Shown: in pieces, positions 33,757 to 41,545 of the stretch
How positions within the stretch are numbered: the first letter of the stretch is position 1
Layout of the letters: each line of letters starts with the position of its first letter
Assembly (NCBI GenBank): GCA_046339595.1
Contig: JBKDUF010000096.1
Location: 1 to 64,000, forward strand
DNA from: Ga0077527 sp021300125
GTDB lineage: Bacteria; Pseudomonadota; Gammaproteobacteria; Burkholderiales; SG8-41
Length of the DNA: 64,000 nt
Reading direction: 5' to 3'
The notes under the pieces: generated by a model
Seen by the model: the letters and a program-made list of their open reading frames with translations, nothing else
The model's database searches: none
What the model was told of the DNA's origin: nothing
Program-made: the position numbers and the translations under genes

Positions 33757-35169
33757 TCAGAGGCTGTAGTACAGCTGGAACTCCAGCGGGTGCGTGGTCA
33801 TGCGGAACGCGGTGACTTCCTCCATCTTGAGTGCGATGTAGGCGTCGATCATGTCGTTCGAGAACACGCCGCCACGGGTCAGGAACTCGCGATCCTTGTC
33901 GAGATAGTCGAGCGCCATGTCCAGCGACGAACACACGGCCGGCACCTTTTTCGCCTCTTCCGGCGGCAGGTCATAGAGGTTCTTGTCCACGGCATCACCC
34001 GGGTGAATCTTGTTCTGGATACCGTCGAGACCGGCCATCATCATCGCGGTGAACGCCAGGTACGGGTTCGCTGTCGGATCGGGGAAGCGCACTTCGATGC
34101 GGCGCGCCTTGGGGCTCGCCACGTGCGGGATGCGGATCGATGCCGAACGATTGCGCGCCGAGTAGGCGAGGTTGATCGGCGCCTCGAAGCCGGGCACCAG
34201 TCGCTTGTACGAATTCGTGCCGGGATTGGTGATCGCATTCAGCGCACGGGCGTGCTTGATGATGCCGCCGATGTAATACAGCGCGAGTTCGGAAAGACCG
34301 GCGTAGCCGTTGCCGCTGAACAGGTTCTGGCCGCCCTTCCAGATCGACTGGTGCACGTGCATGCCCGAGCCGTTGTCGCCGACCACGGGTTTCGGCATGA
34401 AGGTCGCGGTCTTGCCATAGGAATGCGCGACGTTGTGCACGGTGTACTTGAGGATCTGGTTCCAGTCGGCGCGTTTGACCAGGCTGGCGAACAGGGTGCC
34501 GATCTCGCACTGGCCGGGGGCCGCGACCTCGTGGTGATGCACTTCAACCGGCACGCCCTGCTCTTCCAGCGCAAGGCACATCGCGGAGCGGATGTCCTGC
34601 AGGGAATCGACCGGGGGCACCGGGAAATAGCCGCCCTTGACCGGCGGACGATGACCCATGTTGCCGCCATCGTTTTCCTCTTCCGAGGACCACGGGGCTT
34701 CGGCAGTCTTGATTTTGACCGAGGCGCCGGACATGTCGACGCGCCAGGTGACCGAGTCAAAAATGAAAAATTCGGGTTCCGGGCCGAAATAGGCGGTGTC
34801 GCCGATGCCGGTGGATTTGAGGTAAGCCTCGCCGCGTTTGGCGATCGAGCGCGGATCGCGGTCATAGCCCTTGCCGTCCGAAGGCTCGATCACATCGCAG
34901 GTCAGGATCATCGTGGCTTCGTCGGTAAACGGATCCATGCGCGCGGTGCCCGGGTCCGGCATCAGCAACATGTCCGAGGCCTGGATGCCCTTCCAGCCGG
35001 CAATCGAAGAGCCATCAAAGGCATGGCCGTCGGTGAACTTGTCCTCGCCAAAGACCTTGGTCGGCACCGAAACATGCTGTTCCTTGCCGCGGGTATCGGT
35101 AAAACGCAGGTCAACGAACTTGACTTCGTTGTCCTTCAGCATCTTCATGACTTCGGCGCTACTGGCCAT
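33757..35169 (-). CDS. glnA: Glutamine synthetase, type I
   Basis: Makes glutamine from glutamate, ammonia and ATP; a dodecamer regulated in proteobacteria by adenylylation. The 470-residue protein has FDGSSIAGW, the EPEFFIFD metal motif, the HCHQS-like GMHVHQSIWK, NRSASIRIP and the adenylylation-site Tyr at residue 399 in NLYDLPPEE, so GlnE-type control is expected. The ATG at 35169 is preceded by AGGAG. Upstream lies a full nitrogen control region (NtrC sites and a sigma-54 promoter). A strong terminator follows. Confidence 0.98.
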   Translation of the reverse strand: MASSAEVMKMLKDNEVKFVDLRFTDTRGKEQHVSVPTKVFGEDKFTDGHAFDGSSIAGWKGIQASDMLLMPDPGTARMDPFTDEATMILTCDVIEPSDGKGYDRDPRSIAKRGEAYLKSTGIGDTAYFGPEPEFFIFDSVTWRVDMSGASVKIKTAEAPWSSEEENDGGNMGHRPPVKGGYFPVPPVDSLQDIRSAMCLALEEQGVPVEVHHHEVAAPGQCEIGTLFASLVKRADWNQILKYTVHNVAHSYGKTATFMPKPVVGDNGSGMHVHQSIWKGGQNLFSGNGYAGLSELALYYIGGIIKHARALNAITNPGTNSYKRLVPGFEAPINLAYSARNRSASIRIPHVASPKARRIEVRFPDPTANPYLAFTAMMMAGLDGIQNKIHPGDAVDKNLYDLPPEEAKKVPAVCSSLDMALDYLDKDREFLTRGGVFSNDMIDAYIALKMEEVTAFRMTTHPLEFQLYYSL

Positions 35170-35223
35170 TCTGATTCTCCTAACGATTGCTGATTAAGGG
35201 AAAAATGCTCCACCAACATTATG

Positions 35224-35240
35224 AGCAGGATATGTACCAA
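35224..35240 (-). promoter_or_regulatory. Sigma-54 (-24/-12) promoter of glnA
   Basis: On the minus strand TTGGTACATATCCTGCT has GG and GC exactly ten bases apart and agrees with most positions of the TTGGCACG-N4-TTGCT consensus. Transcription would start near 35213, about 44 bases before the glnA ATG. Upstream NtrC sites and the nearby ntrC gene support it. Confidence 0.7.
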
Positions 35241-35300
35241 GGCAGTGCATTGCTAAGTACCTGAGCGCAATGGCCAAAATAATGCGGGCAAGGCCAGCGC

Positions 35301-35317
35301 TGCACCATATATGTGCA
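35301..35317 (-). promoter_or_regulatory. NtrC-binding site 1 upstream of glnA
   Basis: TGCACCATATATGTGCA has the NtrC form TGCAC-N7-GTGCA. Its centre is about 96 bases upstream of the predicted sigma-54 start, similar to the enhancer distances of E. coli glnAp2. Confidence 0.75.
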
Positions 35318-35330
35318 ACAAATTCCATGA

Positions 35331-35347
35331 CGCACAATTATAGTGCA
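35331..35347 (-). promoter_or_regulatory. NtrC-binding site 2 upstream of glnA
   Basis: CGCACAATTATAGTGCA has the GCAC-N7-GTGC core. Its centre is 30 bases (about three helical turns) from site 1, so two dimers could bind on the same face of the DNA. It overlaps a TATAAT box. Confidence 0.65.
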
Positions 35348-35365
35348 TTTTGAAAGCCCTGTCGC
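35337..35365 (-). promoter_or_regulatory. Possible sigma-70 promoter of glnA overlapping NtrC site 2
   Basis: On the minus strand a perfect TATAAT (35337-35342) stands 17 bases after GCGACA (35360-35365), which matches TTGACA at four of six positions. Lying inside an NtrC site, it could be repressed by NtrC, as glnAp1 is in E. coli. Confidence 0.45.
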
Positions 35366-35545
35366 ACCAGCGCAATCCGGCAGAGCGCATCATTTTTGCC
35401 ACTTTCCGGGTCATGTGGCCACGGAGGAATCCCCCGCGCCTTAAATCGGTGCGCAAGTCACCGAAGGGCCTGAAGCGGCCCACTCACCTCGTCCGGGTCT
35501 GCGCTGACAGGTCGGACTGTCACCGGCAATTTTGGCAGACGGCCT

Positions 35546-36499
35546 TCAATGCCGGAAAGCGGCGCGAAACGCAGCCAGAAAACTGTCCAGTTCCGCCGCC
35601 GGCAGGGCATTGATGCCTGCCGCAGCCTCGCGCCCGCCACCGCCAAAAGCGCTGCACAACGCTTCCGCGCCCTGTGGCCTCGAGCGCGGCGCCCGCACGC
35701 TGATGACATAGCAATCCCCGCGCGCGACCAGCACCGCATGGGCACGGCCCGGCGCAGACTGGGCAAGGCGATTGCCATGGACGCCATTGACGCGCCGGCT
35801 CCATGCCGCGTCGGGCAGCACCACGGCCGCGGCATGCTCGTCGGCGAACAGCAGCGGCAGCTCTTCGGCGCGGGCCAGATCCTCGGCACCGGCATGCTTG
35901 AGCACCTCGAAAACCGGTTCGTCGTAAATGAAATGGCGCGGATCGCGATAGGGGGCCAGGGCACGGTACAGGTCGGCCGGGTGGTAGTGCAGGTCGTCCA
36001 CGGTTTCCCCGTAGGCGTTGTAGTTGAGTGCCTCGCCCAGCTCGTGCAGCCGCGCAAGCTCGGTATGATCCAGTTGCAGCGGCTGTGCGGCACGGATTGC
36101 CGACTCCACCAGGTTGTCGCCAAATGCCGCGACTACGGCCCACAGCCGGAATTTGCCGGAGAGGTGGCGGTCGACAATGAGACTGGTGCAGACATCGTGG
36201 GCAGTATCAATGTAGCCGTGGAATCGCGGATGCTGCGGCAGCTCGCCGGCAAAATGGTGATCGAAATAGTGGACCTCCGCGCCATCGGCGAGCGCGCGCT
36301 CAACTCCGCGCGCATTTGCGCGCAGTGAAATGTCCAGCACGGTCAGGCAATCGCCTGCGCGAGCCGCGACGCGTTCGGTCAGCAGGGTGTCGCGCTTGAC
36401 CCCGGTCACCAGCTCGGACTCGCGCGGCGTGTCAAGGCGCAGCTGATGCAGCGCGCAAATGCCGTCGGCGTCGCCGTTGAAGATGTCGTAGAATTTCAT
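35546..36499 (-). CDS. DHH-family phosphoesterase-like protein
   Basis: A 317-residue protein related to DHH/DHHA1 phosphoesterases. It starts MKFYDIFNGDADGICA (metal-binding Asp residues in DADG), contains YFDHHFAG as the DHH motif, and ends with a DHHA1-like FGGGGREAAAG element. Family members cleave phosphodiesters or short oligonucleotides (nanoRNA, pAp), but the exact substrate here cannot be told. The ATG at 36499 is where the family begins; the longer frame overlaps the VanZ gene. It diverges from the VanZ-like gene with only two bases between the longest possible starts. Confidence 0.85.
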   Translation of the reverse strand: MKFYDIFNGDADGICALHQLRLDTPRESELVTGVKRDTLLTERVAARAGDCLTVLDISLRANARGVERALADGAEVHYFDHHFAGELPQHPRFHGYIDTAHDVCTSLIVDRHLSGKFRLWAVVAAFGDNLVESAIRAAQPLQLDHTELARLHELGEALNYNAYGETVDDLHYHPADLYRALAPYRDPRHFIYDEPVFEVLKHAGAEDLARAEELPLLFADEHAAAVVLPDAAWSRRVNGVHGNRLAQSAPGRAHAVLVARGDCYVISVRAPRSRPQGAEALCSAFGGGGREAAAGINALPAAELDSFLAAFRAAFRH

Positions 36500-36501
36500 C
36501 G

Positions 36502-37635
36502 ATGATGCAGGATTACGCAGCGGAACTCGCCGCGGATCGGATGCCGCAGCACGCAAGGCCGCGCGCGCATCGCATTGCAGCGATGGCTGCGCTAGCTTAC
36601 AGCCTGGTCATCGTCTACGCCAGCCTGCAGCCGTTCAGCGGATGGCGCGCCATCGCGCTGCATCCCGGGGCCTTCCTCGCTGCGCCGTGGCCGCGCTGGA
36701 TCACGCTGGAAGACATCGGTTTCAATTTCGCCGCCTATCTGCCGCTCGGCTTCCTCCTGGTCATCGCGCTGCGCAGGGGCCTCACCGCCGCCTCCGCGGT
36801 GCTGGCCTCGGCGCTGCTCTGCGCGCTGCTCAGCCTGTCCCTGGAGACCGCGCAGCAATACCTGCCGGTCCGTTTTGCCTCCAACCTCGACCTGCTGGTG
36901 AACACCATTGGCGGTGCGACCGGGGCATTGATCGCTCCGCTGTTTGCCCCGGACCGTCCGCTCGGCGGCCCGCTCGCGCGTACGCGCAGCCGAGTGTTCG
37001 TCGACGGGGCCCGTGGCGACGCGGTGCTGGTGCTCGCCGGGCTGTGGCTGTTCACGCAGCTGCACGGGTCGCCGCTGATCCTCGGCAACGGTGACCTGCG
37101 CGCGACGCTGGGCCTCGCGGAAGGGCATCTGCGCTACGCACCCGAGACCTACCGCTACGCCGAGGCCGCGGTGGTGATGCTCAATGTCGCCGGGGCGGTG
37201 ATGCTGCTGTCCTGCGCCGCGCGAGTGGTTGATACGGCTTTCTGGCGCGCGGCGGCACTGCTGCTGATCGCCGCAATGGGGGTCAAAACGCTCGCGGCGG
37301 TGTTCATCCTGCGCGCAGCAACCCCGTGGCTGTGGCTGACACCGGGCTTGCTCATCGGCATGGCCGCGGCGCTGGTGCTGCTGCTCGCGCTGCTGCGGCT
37401 GCCGCCGCGCGGCCGCGCCGCTGCGGCGCTGCTGCTGACCGTGGCCGCGCTGCTGCTGGTCAACAGCCTGCCGGAAAATCCTTATCGTGCGGCGCCGCTG
37501 CACCTGCTGCCTGGACGCGGCGGCCACGTACTCAGTTTTGCCAACATCGCACGTGCGCTGTCCGAACTGTGGCCGCTGCTCGCCGCGCTGCTGTTGCTGA
37601 CCCTGCTGCCCGGGCGCGTGTCCGGTCAGCGCTGA
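36502..37635 (+). CDS. VanZ-like membrane protein
   Basis: A 377-residue protein with about nine to ten hydrophobic segments. The N-terminal third is VanZ-like (YSLVIVYASLQPFSGWR, then LPLGFLLVIALRRG, ETAQQYLPVRFASNLDLLVNTIGGATGAL). The C-terminal two thirds are further membrane helices without a recognised domain. VanZ gives low-level teicoplanin resistance in enterococci, but most proteobacterial members have unknown roles. The start is ambiguous: ATG at 36502 lies two bases from the divergent DHH start, so the ATG at 36541 may be the true one. It heads a nine-gene plus-strand run. Confidence 0.8.
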   Translation: MMQDYAAELAADRMPQHARPRAHRIAAMAALAYSLVIVYASLQPFSGWRAIALHPGAFLAAPWPRWITLEDIGFNFAAYLPLGFLLVIALRRGLTAASAVLASALLCALLSLSLETAQQYLPVRFASNLDLLVNTIGGATGALIAPLFAPDRPLGGPLARTRSRVFVDGARGDAVLVLAGLWLFTQLHGSPLILGNGDLRATLGLAEGHLRYAPETYRYAEAAVVMLNVAGAVMLLSCAARVVDTAFWRAAALLLIAAMGVKTLAAVFILRAATPWLWLTPGLLIGMAAALVLLLALLRLPPRGRAAAALLLTVAALLLVNSLPENPYRAAPLHLLPGRGGHVLSFANIARALSELWPLLAALLLLTLLPGRVSGQR

Positions 37636-37649
37636 GAGGAGAGTCCCGC

Positions 37650-38033
37650 TTGCCTGCCAGAAAAAAGCCGCCCAGCTGGTCGCAATTGCTGCTCGCGCAG
37701 CGCCGTTTCGCCGAGGCCCGCGATTGGCAGCCGTTCCACACCCCGAAGAACCTGGCCATGGCACTGTCGGTCGAAGCCGCGGAGCTGGTCGAGTGCTTCC
37801 AGTGGCTGACACCGGAACAGAGCGTCCGGCTCGGCGCGCGCGAACGGCGTGCCGTGGAGCAGGAGTTGGCCGACGTGCTGCTCTACCTGCTGCGACTCTC
37901 GGACGTGCTCGGTGTCGACCTGCCGCAGGCAGCCCGGCGCAAGATGGCCGTCAACGCGCGCAAATACCCGGTCGCGCTGGCCCGCGGCTCGGCGCGCAGG
38001 GCAGCGGCGCTGCGGCAAAGGTCGCGGGTATAA
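37650..38033 (+). CDS. MazG-like nucleotide pyrophosphohydrolase
   Basis: A 127-residue protein of the all-alpha NTP pyrophosphohydrolase (MazG/RS21-C6, dCTPase-like) group. The metal-binding signature is spread over SVEAAELVECFQW (the EExxE-like motif) and ELADVLLYLLRLSD (ExxD). Such enzymes hydrolyse nucleoside triphosphates, often dCTP or modified bases, to monophosphates. The start is TTG at 37650 with AGGAGA eight bases upstream; the frame extends into the VanZ gene but that part is not family-like. Its stop codon TAA is part of a TATAAT box that may drive the ferredoxin gene. Confidence 0.87.
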   Translation: MPARKKPPSWSQLLLAQRRFAEARDWQPFHTPKNLAMALSVEAAELVECFQWLTPEQSVRLGARERRAVEQELADVLLYLLRLSDVLGVDLPQAARRKMAVNARKYPVALARGSARRAAALRQRSRV

Positions 38034-38068
38034 TCCGCGCTTTGCTGAACGCGGCACGCCGAATTCGG

Positions 38069-38377
38069 ATGAGTCATTTCAAGCACCATGTGTTCTTCTG
38101 CTGCAACCAGCGCGAACCCGGCGCGAACTGCTGCAACAACCACGGCGCCTCGGACCTGCGCGATTACGCCAAAAAAAAGGTCAAGGCGATGGGGCTTTCC
38201 GGCGCGGGCAAGGTGCGCATCAACCAGGCCGGCTGCCTCGACCGTTGCGACCAGGGCCCGGTGATGGTGGTCTATCCGGAAGCGGTCTGGTACACCTACG
38301 TCGACCGTGAGGACATCGACGAAATCCTGTACGAGCACCTGCAGCACGGACGCGTCGTCGAGCGCCTCAAGATCTGA
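38069..38377 (+). CDS. Thioredoxin-like [2Fe-2S] ferredoxin
   Basis: A 102-residue protein of the thioredoxin-fold 2Fe-2S ferredoxin family (as in Azotobacter ferredoxin and the NuoE C-terminus). Cluster ligands are likely among the cysteines in FFCCNQREPGANCC and AGCLDRCDQGP; the GPVMVVYPEAVWYTYV stretch is characteristic. The electron partner is unknown. ATG at 38069, 35 bases after the MazG-like stop; a TATAAT at 38029-38034 gives a possible promoter. Confidence 0.9.
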   Translation: MSHFKHHVFFCCNQREPGANCCNNHGASDLRDYAKKKVKAMGLSGAGKVRINQAGCLDRCDQGPVMVVYPEAVWYTYVDREDIDEILYEHLQHGRVVERLKI

Positions 38378-38408
38378 ACGCCGGCAGCACCGGCCCCCGC
38401 CCTCCAGC

Positions 38409-39038
38409 ATGACCGCACCCGCAACACCGCAGCGCCCCCCGGCGCCTGAACGGCTGATGATCGAAGGCCCGGCCGGCATGCTGGAAACCGACATCAGCGA
38501 TCCGGGCCAGCACCGCCGCGGCATCGCGCTGATCGGGCATCCCAATCCGGTGCAGGGCGGCACCAAGGACAACAAGGTGGTCACCACCCTGGCCAAAACC
38601 CTGTATGGCCTTGGCCATGTCGCGATCCGCCCCAATTTCCGAGGCGTCGGCGCGAGCACCGGACAGTTCGATCACGGCGTCGGTGAAACACAGGACCTGC
38701 TGGCAGTGGCGCGCTGGGCGCAAGCCCGCTACGGCGAACTGCCGCTGGTTCTTGCCGGCTTCTCCTTCGGCGCCTTCGTGCAGACGCGGGTGGCGCGTGA
38801 ACAGGCGCCACAGCAGCTGATCCTCGTCGGCCCCGCGGTCAACCGGTTCCGGGCTGAGACGGTGCCGGCCAACACGCTGGTCATCCATGGCGAGCACGAC
38901 GATGTGGTGCCGCTGGCGGCTGTGCTCGACTGGGCGCGCCCGCAGCAGCTGCCGATCGTGGTAGTGCCCGGCGGCGAGCATTTTTTCCACGGCCGCCTGC
39001 ACCTGCTCGCGCAACTGGTCGCCCGGCACTGCGCATGA
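38409..39038 (+). CDS. Alpha/beta hydrolase family protein
   Basis: A 209-residue alpha/beta hydrolase of the group that includes YfhR/CinA-like small hydrolases. The nucleophile elbow is GFSFG (residues about 119-123) and the catalytic His is near the end (GGEHFFHGR), with an Asp in HGEHDDVVP. The HPNPVQGGTKDNKVV opening is typical for this family. Substrate unknown. ATG at 38409. The stop overlaps the ATG of the following ABC gene by four bases. Confidence 0.88.
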   Translation: MTAPATPQRPPAPERLMIEGPAGMLETDISDPGQHRRGIALIGHPNPVQGGTKDNKVVTTLAKTLYGLGHVAIRPNFRGVGASTGQFDHGVGETQDLLAVARWAQARYGELPLVLAGFSFGAFVQTRVAREQAPQQLILVGPAVNRFRAETVPANTLVIHGEHDDVVPLAAVLDWARPQQLPIVVVPGGEHFFHGRLHLLAQLVARHCA

Positions 39039-39949
39039 GCGCGCCGCTGGCGGTACGCGGATTACGCAAATCGTACGGCGCGAACGAAGTCGTGCGCGGC
39101 TTGGATTTTGCCCTCGAACCCGGAGAGTGTTTCGGACTGCTAGGCCCCAACGGCGCCGGCAAGACCACCACCCTGCGGCTGTGCCTTGGCCTGACCGAAC
39201 CCGATGCCGGGGAGATCACCCTGCTCGGACATCGCGTGCCCCGCGATGCCCGCGCCGCCCGCCGCCGCATCGGCGTCGTGCCGCAGTTCGACAACCTTGA
39301 CCCGGACTTCACGGTGCGCGAGAACCTGCGCGTGTTCGGACGTTATTTCGACATCACCGATCCGGTACTCGCCGCCCGCACACCCGACCTGCTCGAGTTC
39401 GCCGGGCTTGCCAGCCGTGCCGACACCCGCATCCAGACACTCTCGGGCGGCATGAAACGGCGGCTCACCCTGGCGCGGGCGCTGGTCAACGATCCCGAGC
39501 TGCTGTTCCTCGACGAGCCCACCACAGGCCTCGATCCCCAGGCACGGCACGTGATCTGGGAGCGCCTGCGCAATCTGCTGAAGCAGGGCAAGACGCTGCT
39601 GCTGACCACGCACTTCATGGAAGAAGCCGAGCGGCTGTGTAGCCGCGTCGCGATCATGGACCACGGGCGCATCATCGCCGGGGGCGAGCCGCAGGCGCTG
39701 ATCGCGCGGCATGTCGAACCGCATGTGGTCGAGGTTTACGGTGAAGCCGCCGTGCAGTGGGCCGCCGAATACGGCCGCAGCCGCGCCGAACGCTGCGAGA
39801 CCACCGGCGAAACGGTGTTCTGCTACACCCGGAATCCGGCGCCGCTGGTGGCCGATCTCGACACCCGCGCCACGCTGCGCTACCTGCATCGCCGCGCCAA
39901 CCTTGAGGACGTGTTCCTCAAGCTGACCGGGCGCGACCTGAGGGACTGA
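39035..39949 (+). CDS. nodI: ABC transporter ATP-binding protein, NodI/DrrA type
   Basis: ATPase subunit of an ABC-2 exporter. The 304-residue protein has Walker A GPNGAGKTT, signature LSGGMKRRL, Walker B LLFLDEPTTGLDP and an H-loop in TTHFMEEAERL. The C-terminal ~80 residues match the regulatory tail of NodI-like proteins. In rhizobia NodIJ exports lipochitin oligosaccharide; betaproteobacteria carry related transporters with unknown substrate, so the symbol marks family, not nodulation. It overlaps the hydrolase stop (ATGA) and is followed one base later by the permease gene. Confidence 0.9.
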   Translation: MSAPLAVRGLRKSYGANEVVRGLDFALEPGECFGLLGPNGAGKTTTLRLCLGLTEPDAGEITLLGHRVPRDARAARRRIGVVPQFDNLDPDFTVRENLRVFGRYFDITDPVLAARTPDLLEFAGLASRADTRIQTLSGGMKRRLTLARALVNDPELLFLDEPTTGLDPQARHVIWERLRNLLKQGKTLLLTTHFMEEAERLCSRVAIMDHGRIIAGGEPQALIARHVEPHVVEVYGEAAVQWAAEYGRSRAERCETTGETVFCYTRNPAPLVADLDTRATLRYLHRRANLEDVFLKLTGRDLRD

Positions 39950-39950
39950 C

Positions 39951-40736
39951 ATGCGGAAAAGTCCCTGGGCCGCCCCGCGTCCGAGCCTGCGCCTGATCCA
40001 TGTCTGGCGGCGCAACCTGCTGGTGTGGCGCAAGCTGGCGGTGCCGTCGATGCTGGGCAACCTGGCCGACCCCCTGCTCTACATGTTCGGTCTCGGCTAC
40101 GGCCTCGGCCGCATGCTTGAGGATGTCGGCGGCATGTCGTACATCGCCTTCCTTGCCGCCGGCGTCATCTGCTCGAGCACCATGATGAGCGCCTCCTTCG
40201 AGGCGATGTATTCGGCGTTTTCACGCATGCATGTGCAGAAGACCTGGGATGCCATCCTCAATGCGCCGCTGACGCTGGACGATGTGCTGTTCGGCGAGCT
40301 GGTGTGGGCGGCAAGCAAAAGCTTCCTGTCGGGCTGCGCGGTGCTCATCGTGGCCGCAGTGCTCGGGCTGATTCCCTCGCCGCTGGCGCTGGCGGTGATA
40401 CCCCTGATTTTCCTGACCGGCCTTGCCTTCGCCGGACTCGGCCTGATCATGACCGCGCTGTCGCCAAGCTATGACTTTTTCATGTACTACTTCACGCTGT
40501 GCGTGACGCCGATGATGCTGCTTTGCGGCGTGTTCTTTCCCCTGTACGAGCTGCCGGTCGCAGCGCAATGGGCGGCGCAACTGCTGCCGCTGACGCATGC
40601 CGTGGCGCTCGCCCGTCCGCTGGTCAGCGGTGAGGTGCCCCCGGCGTGGGCCCTGCACATCGCCGTGCTCGCGCTGTATGCGGTGGCGAGCGCCTATCTG
40701 GCGCTGGCGCTCTCGCGGCGGCGGCTGCTGACGTAA
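39951..40736 (+). CDS. nodJ: ABC-2 transporter permease, NodJ type
   Basis: A 261-residue permease with six predicted membrane helices, partner of the preceding ATPase. Family features include WRRNLLVWRKL at the start, MSASFEAMYSAFSRM, and the LCGVFFPLYELP segment. Substrate unknown; a glycolipid or drug is possible from the family. The two genes are adjacent by one base, so they form a transporter unit. The HemJ gene follows nine bases later. Confidence 0.9.
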   Translation: MRKSPWAAPRPSLRLIHVWRRNLLVWRKLAVPSMLGNLADPLLYMFGLGYGLGRMLEDVGGMSYIAFLAAGVICSSTMMSASFEAMYSAFSRMHVQKTWDAILNAPLTLDDVLFGELVWAASKSFLSGCAVLIVAAVLGLIPSPLALAVIPLIFLTGLAFAGLGLIMTALSPSYDFFMYYFTLCVTPMMLLCGVFFPLYELPVAAQWAAQLLPLTHAVALARPLVSGEVPPAWALHIAVLALYAVASAYLALALSRRRLLT

Positions 40737-40745
40737 GATGACGCC

Positions 40746-41156
40746 ATGCTCTGGATCAAGACCTTCCATCTGCTGTTCGTGATGTCGTGGTTTGCCGGTC
40801 TGTTTTACCTGCCGCGGATTTTCGTCAACCTCGCGCAGGAAGATCAGCCGGCGTCCCGTACGCGCCTGCTGCTGATGGCGCGCAAGCTCTACCGCTTCAT
40901 GACCATTCTCGCCGTGCCGGCTTTGGGCTTCGGGCTGTGGCTATGGCTGGCATACGGCATCTCCGGCGGCTGGTTGCACGCCAAGCTGGCGTTGGTGGTG
41001 TTGCTGATCGGCTACCACCACGCCTGCGGCAGCCTGCTGCGCAAGTTCGAGCTGGGGCTCAACACGCGCTCCCATGTCTGGTACCGCTGGTTCAACGAAG
41101 TGCCCGTGCTGCTGCTGCTGGCGACGCTGGTGCTGGTCGTGGTCAAGCCCTTCTGA
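40746..41156 (+). CDS. hemJ: HemJ-type protoporphyrinogen oxidase (UPF0093)
   Basis: A 136-residue membrane protein with four helices. The N-terminal KTFHLLFVMSWFAGLFYLPRIFV segment (split His and Arg conserved) and the later WLHAKLALV with a conserved His/Lys identify the HemJ family, which oxidises protoporphyrinogen IX in bacteria lacking HemY and HemG. If correct, it supplies heme synthesis in this organism. The ATG is at 40746. Its TGA is overlapped by the CTG start of the next gene. Confidence 0.88.
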   Translation: MLWIKTFHLLFVMSWFAGLFYLPRIFVNLAQEDQPASRTRLLLMARKLYRFMTILAVPALGFGLWLWLAYGISGGWLHAKLALVVLLIGYHHACGSLLRKFELGLNTRSHVWYRWFNEVPVLLLLATLVLVVVKPF

Positions 41157-41545
41157 ACACCCTGCGCAGCGCCGTCGTGCTGTGCCTGCTCGCCGGCGCC
41201 GTGCCGCCCGTCGCTGCGGCCGAGGCGCGCATCATCGTCCAGCAGTCGCCGCTGGCCGGTTTCCAGTATTACGACGGCAAGGTGCTGTGGGACGACATGC
41301 GCGTCGGCGATGTGCTGGTGCTGGTGCGCGAACCGCAGAATCCGCATGATGCCAACGCGGTGCGCGTGGAATGGAAAGGCCAGGCACTGGGTTATGTGCC
41401 ACGGCGCGACAACGCGGATGTCGCGCGGCAGATGGACCGCGGCGAAAAACTGCAGGCACGCATCATCCGCCTGACCGAGGCCCGCAACCCCTGGCAGCGC
41501 GTGCAATTCGAGGTCTATGCCGAAATGCCGGTGGTGAAGCGCTGA
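41153..41545 (+). CDS. Exported HIRAN-domain protein
   Basis: A 130-residue protein: a signal peptide (LCLLAGAVPPVAAA, residues about 10-23) and then one HIRAN domain (about residues 40-120) with REPQNPHDANAVRVEW and LGYVPRRDNADVARQ. HIRAN domains in helicases such as HLTF bind DNA 3' ends. A free HIRAN domain sent to the periplasm is odd. No ATG is available: the in-frame CTG at 41153, overlapping the HemJ stop, gives a complete signal peptide and is my choice, with GTG at 41177 as the alternative. It is followed by the RNA methyltransferase gene with a one-base overlap (TGATG). Confidence 0.8.
   Translation: MNTLRSAVVLCLLAGAVPPVAAAEARIIVQQSPLAGFQYYDGKVLWDDMRVGDVLVLVREPQNPHDANAVRVEWKGQALGYVPRRDNADVARQMDRGEKLQARIIRLTEARNPWQRVQFEVYAEMPVVKR

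Larger units (their letters stand above)
35170..35545. other. 376-base region between glnA and the DHH gene
   Basis: The glnA-proximal half holds the glnA leader, a -24/-12 promoter, two NtrC-type sites and an overlapping -10/-35 promoter, described separately. The remaining part from about 35366 to 35545 is GC-rich again and adjoins the end of the DHH-family gene; I see no convincing gene or clean terminator there. Confidence 0.7.

Noticed and set aside
33679..35193. A 504-codon open frame opposite glnA
   Set aside because: Shadow of glnA, which has all catalytic motifs and the adenylylation site.
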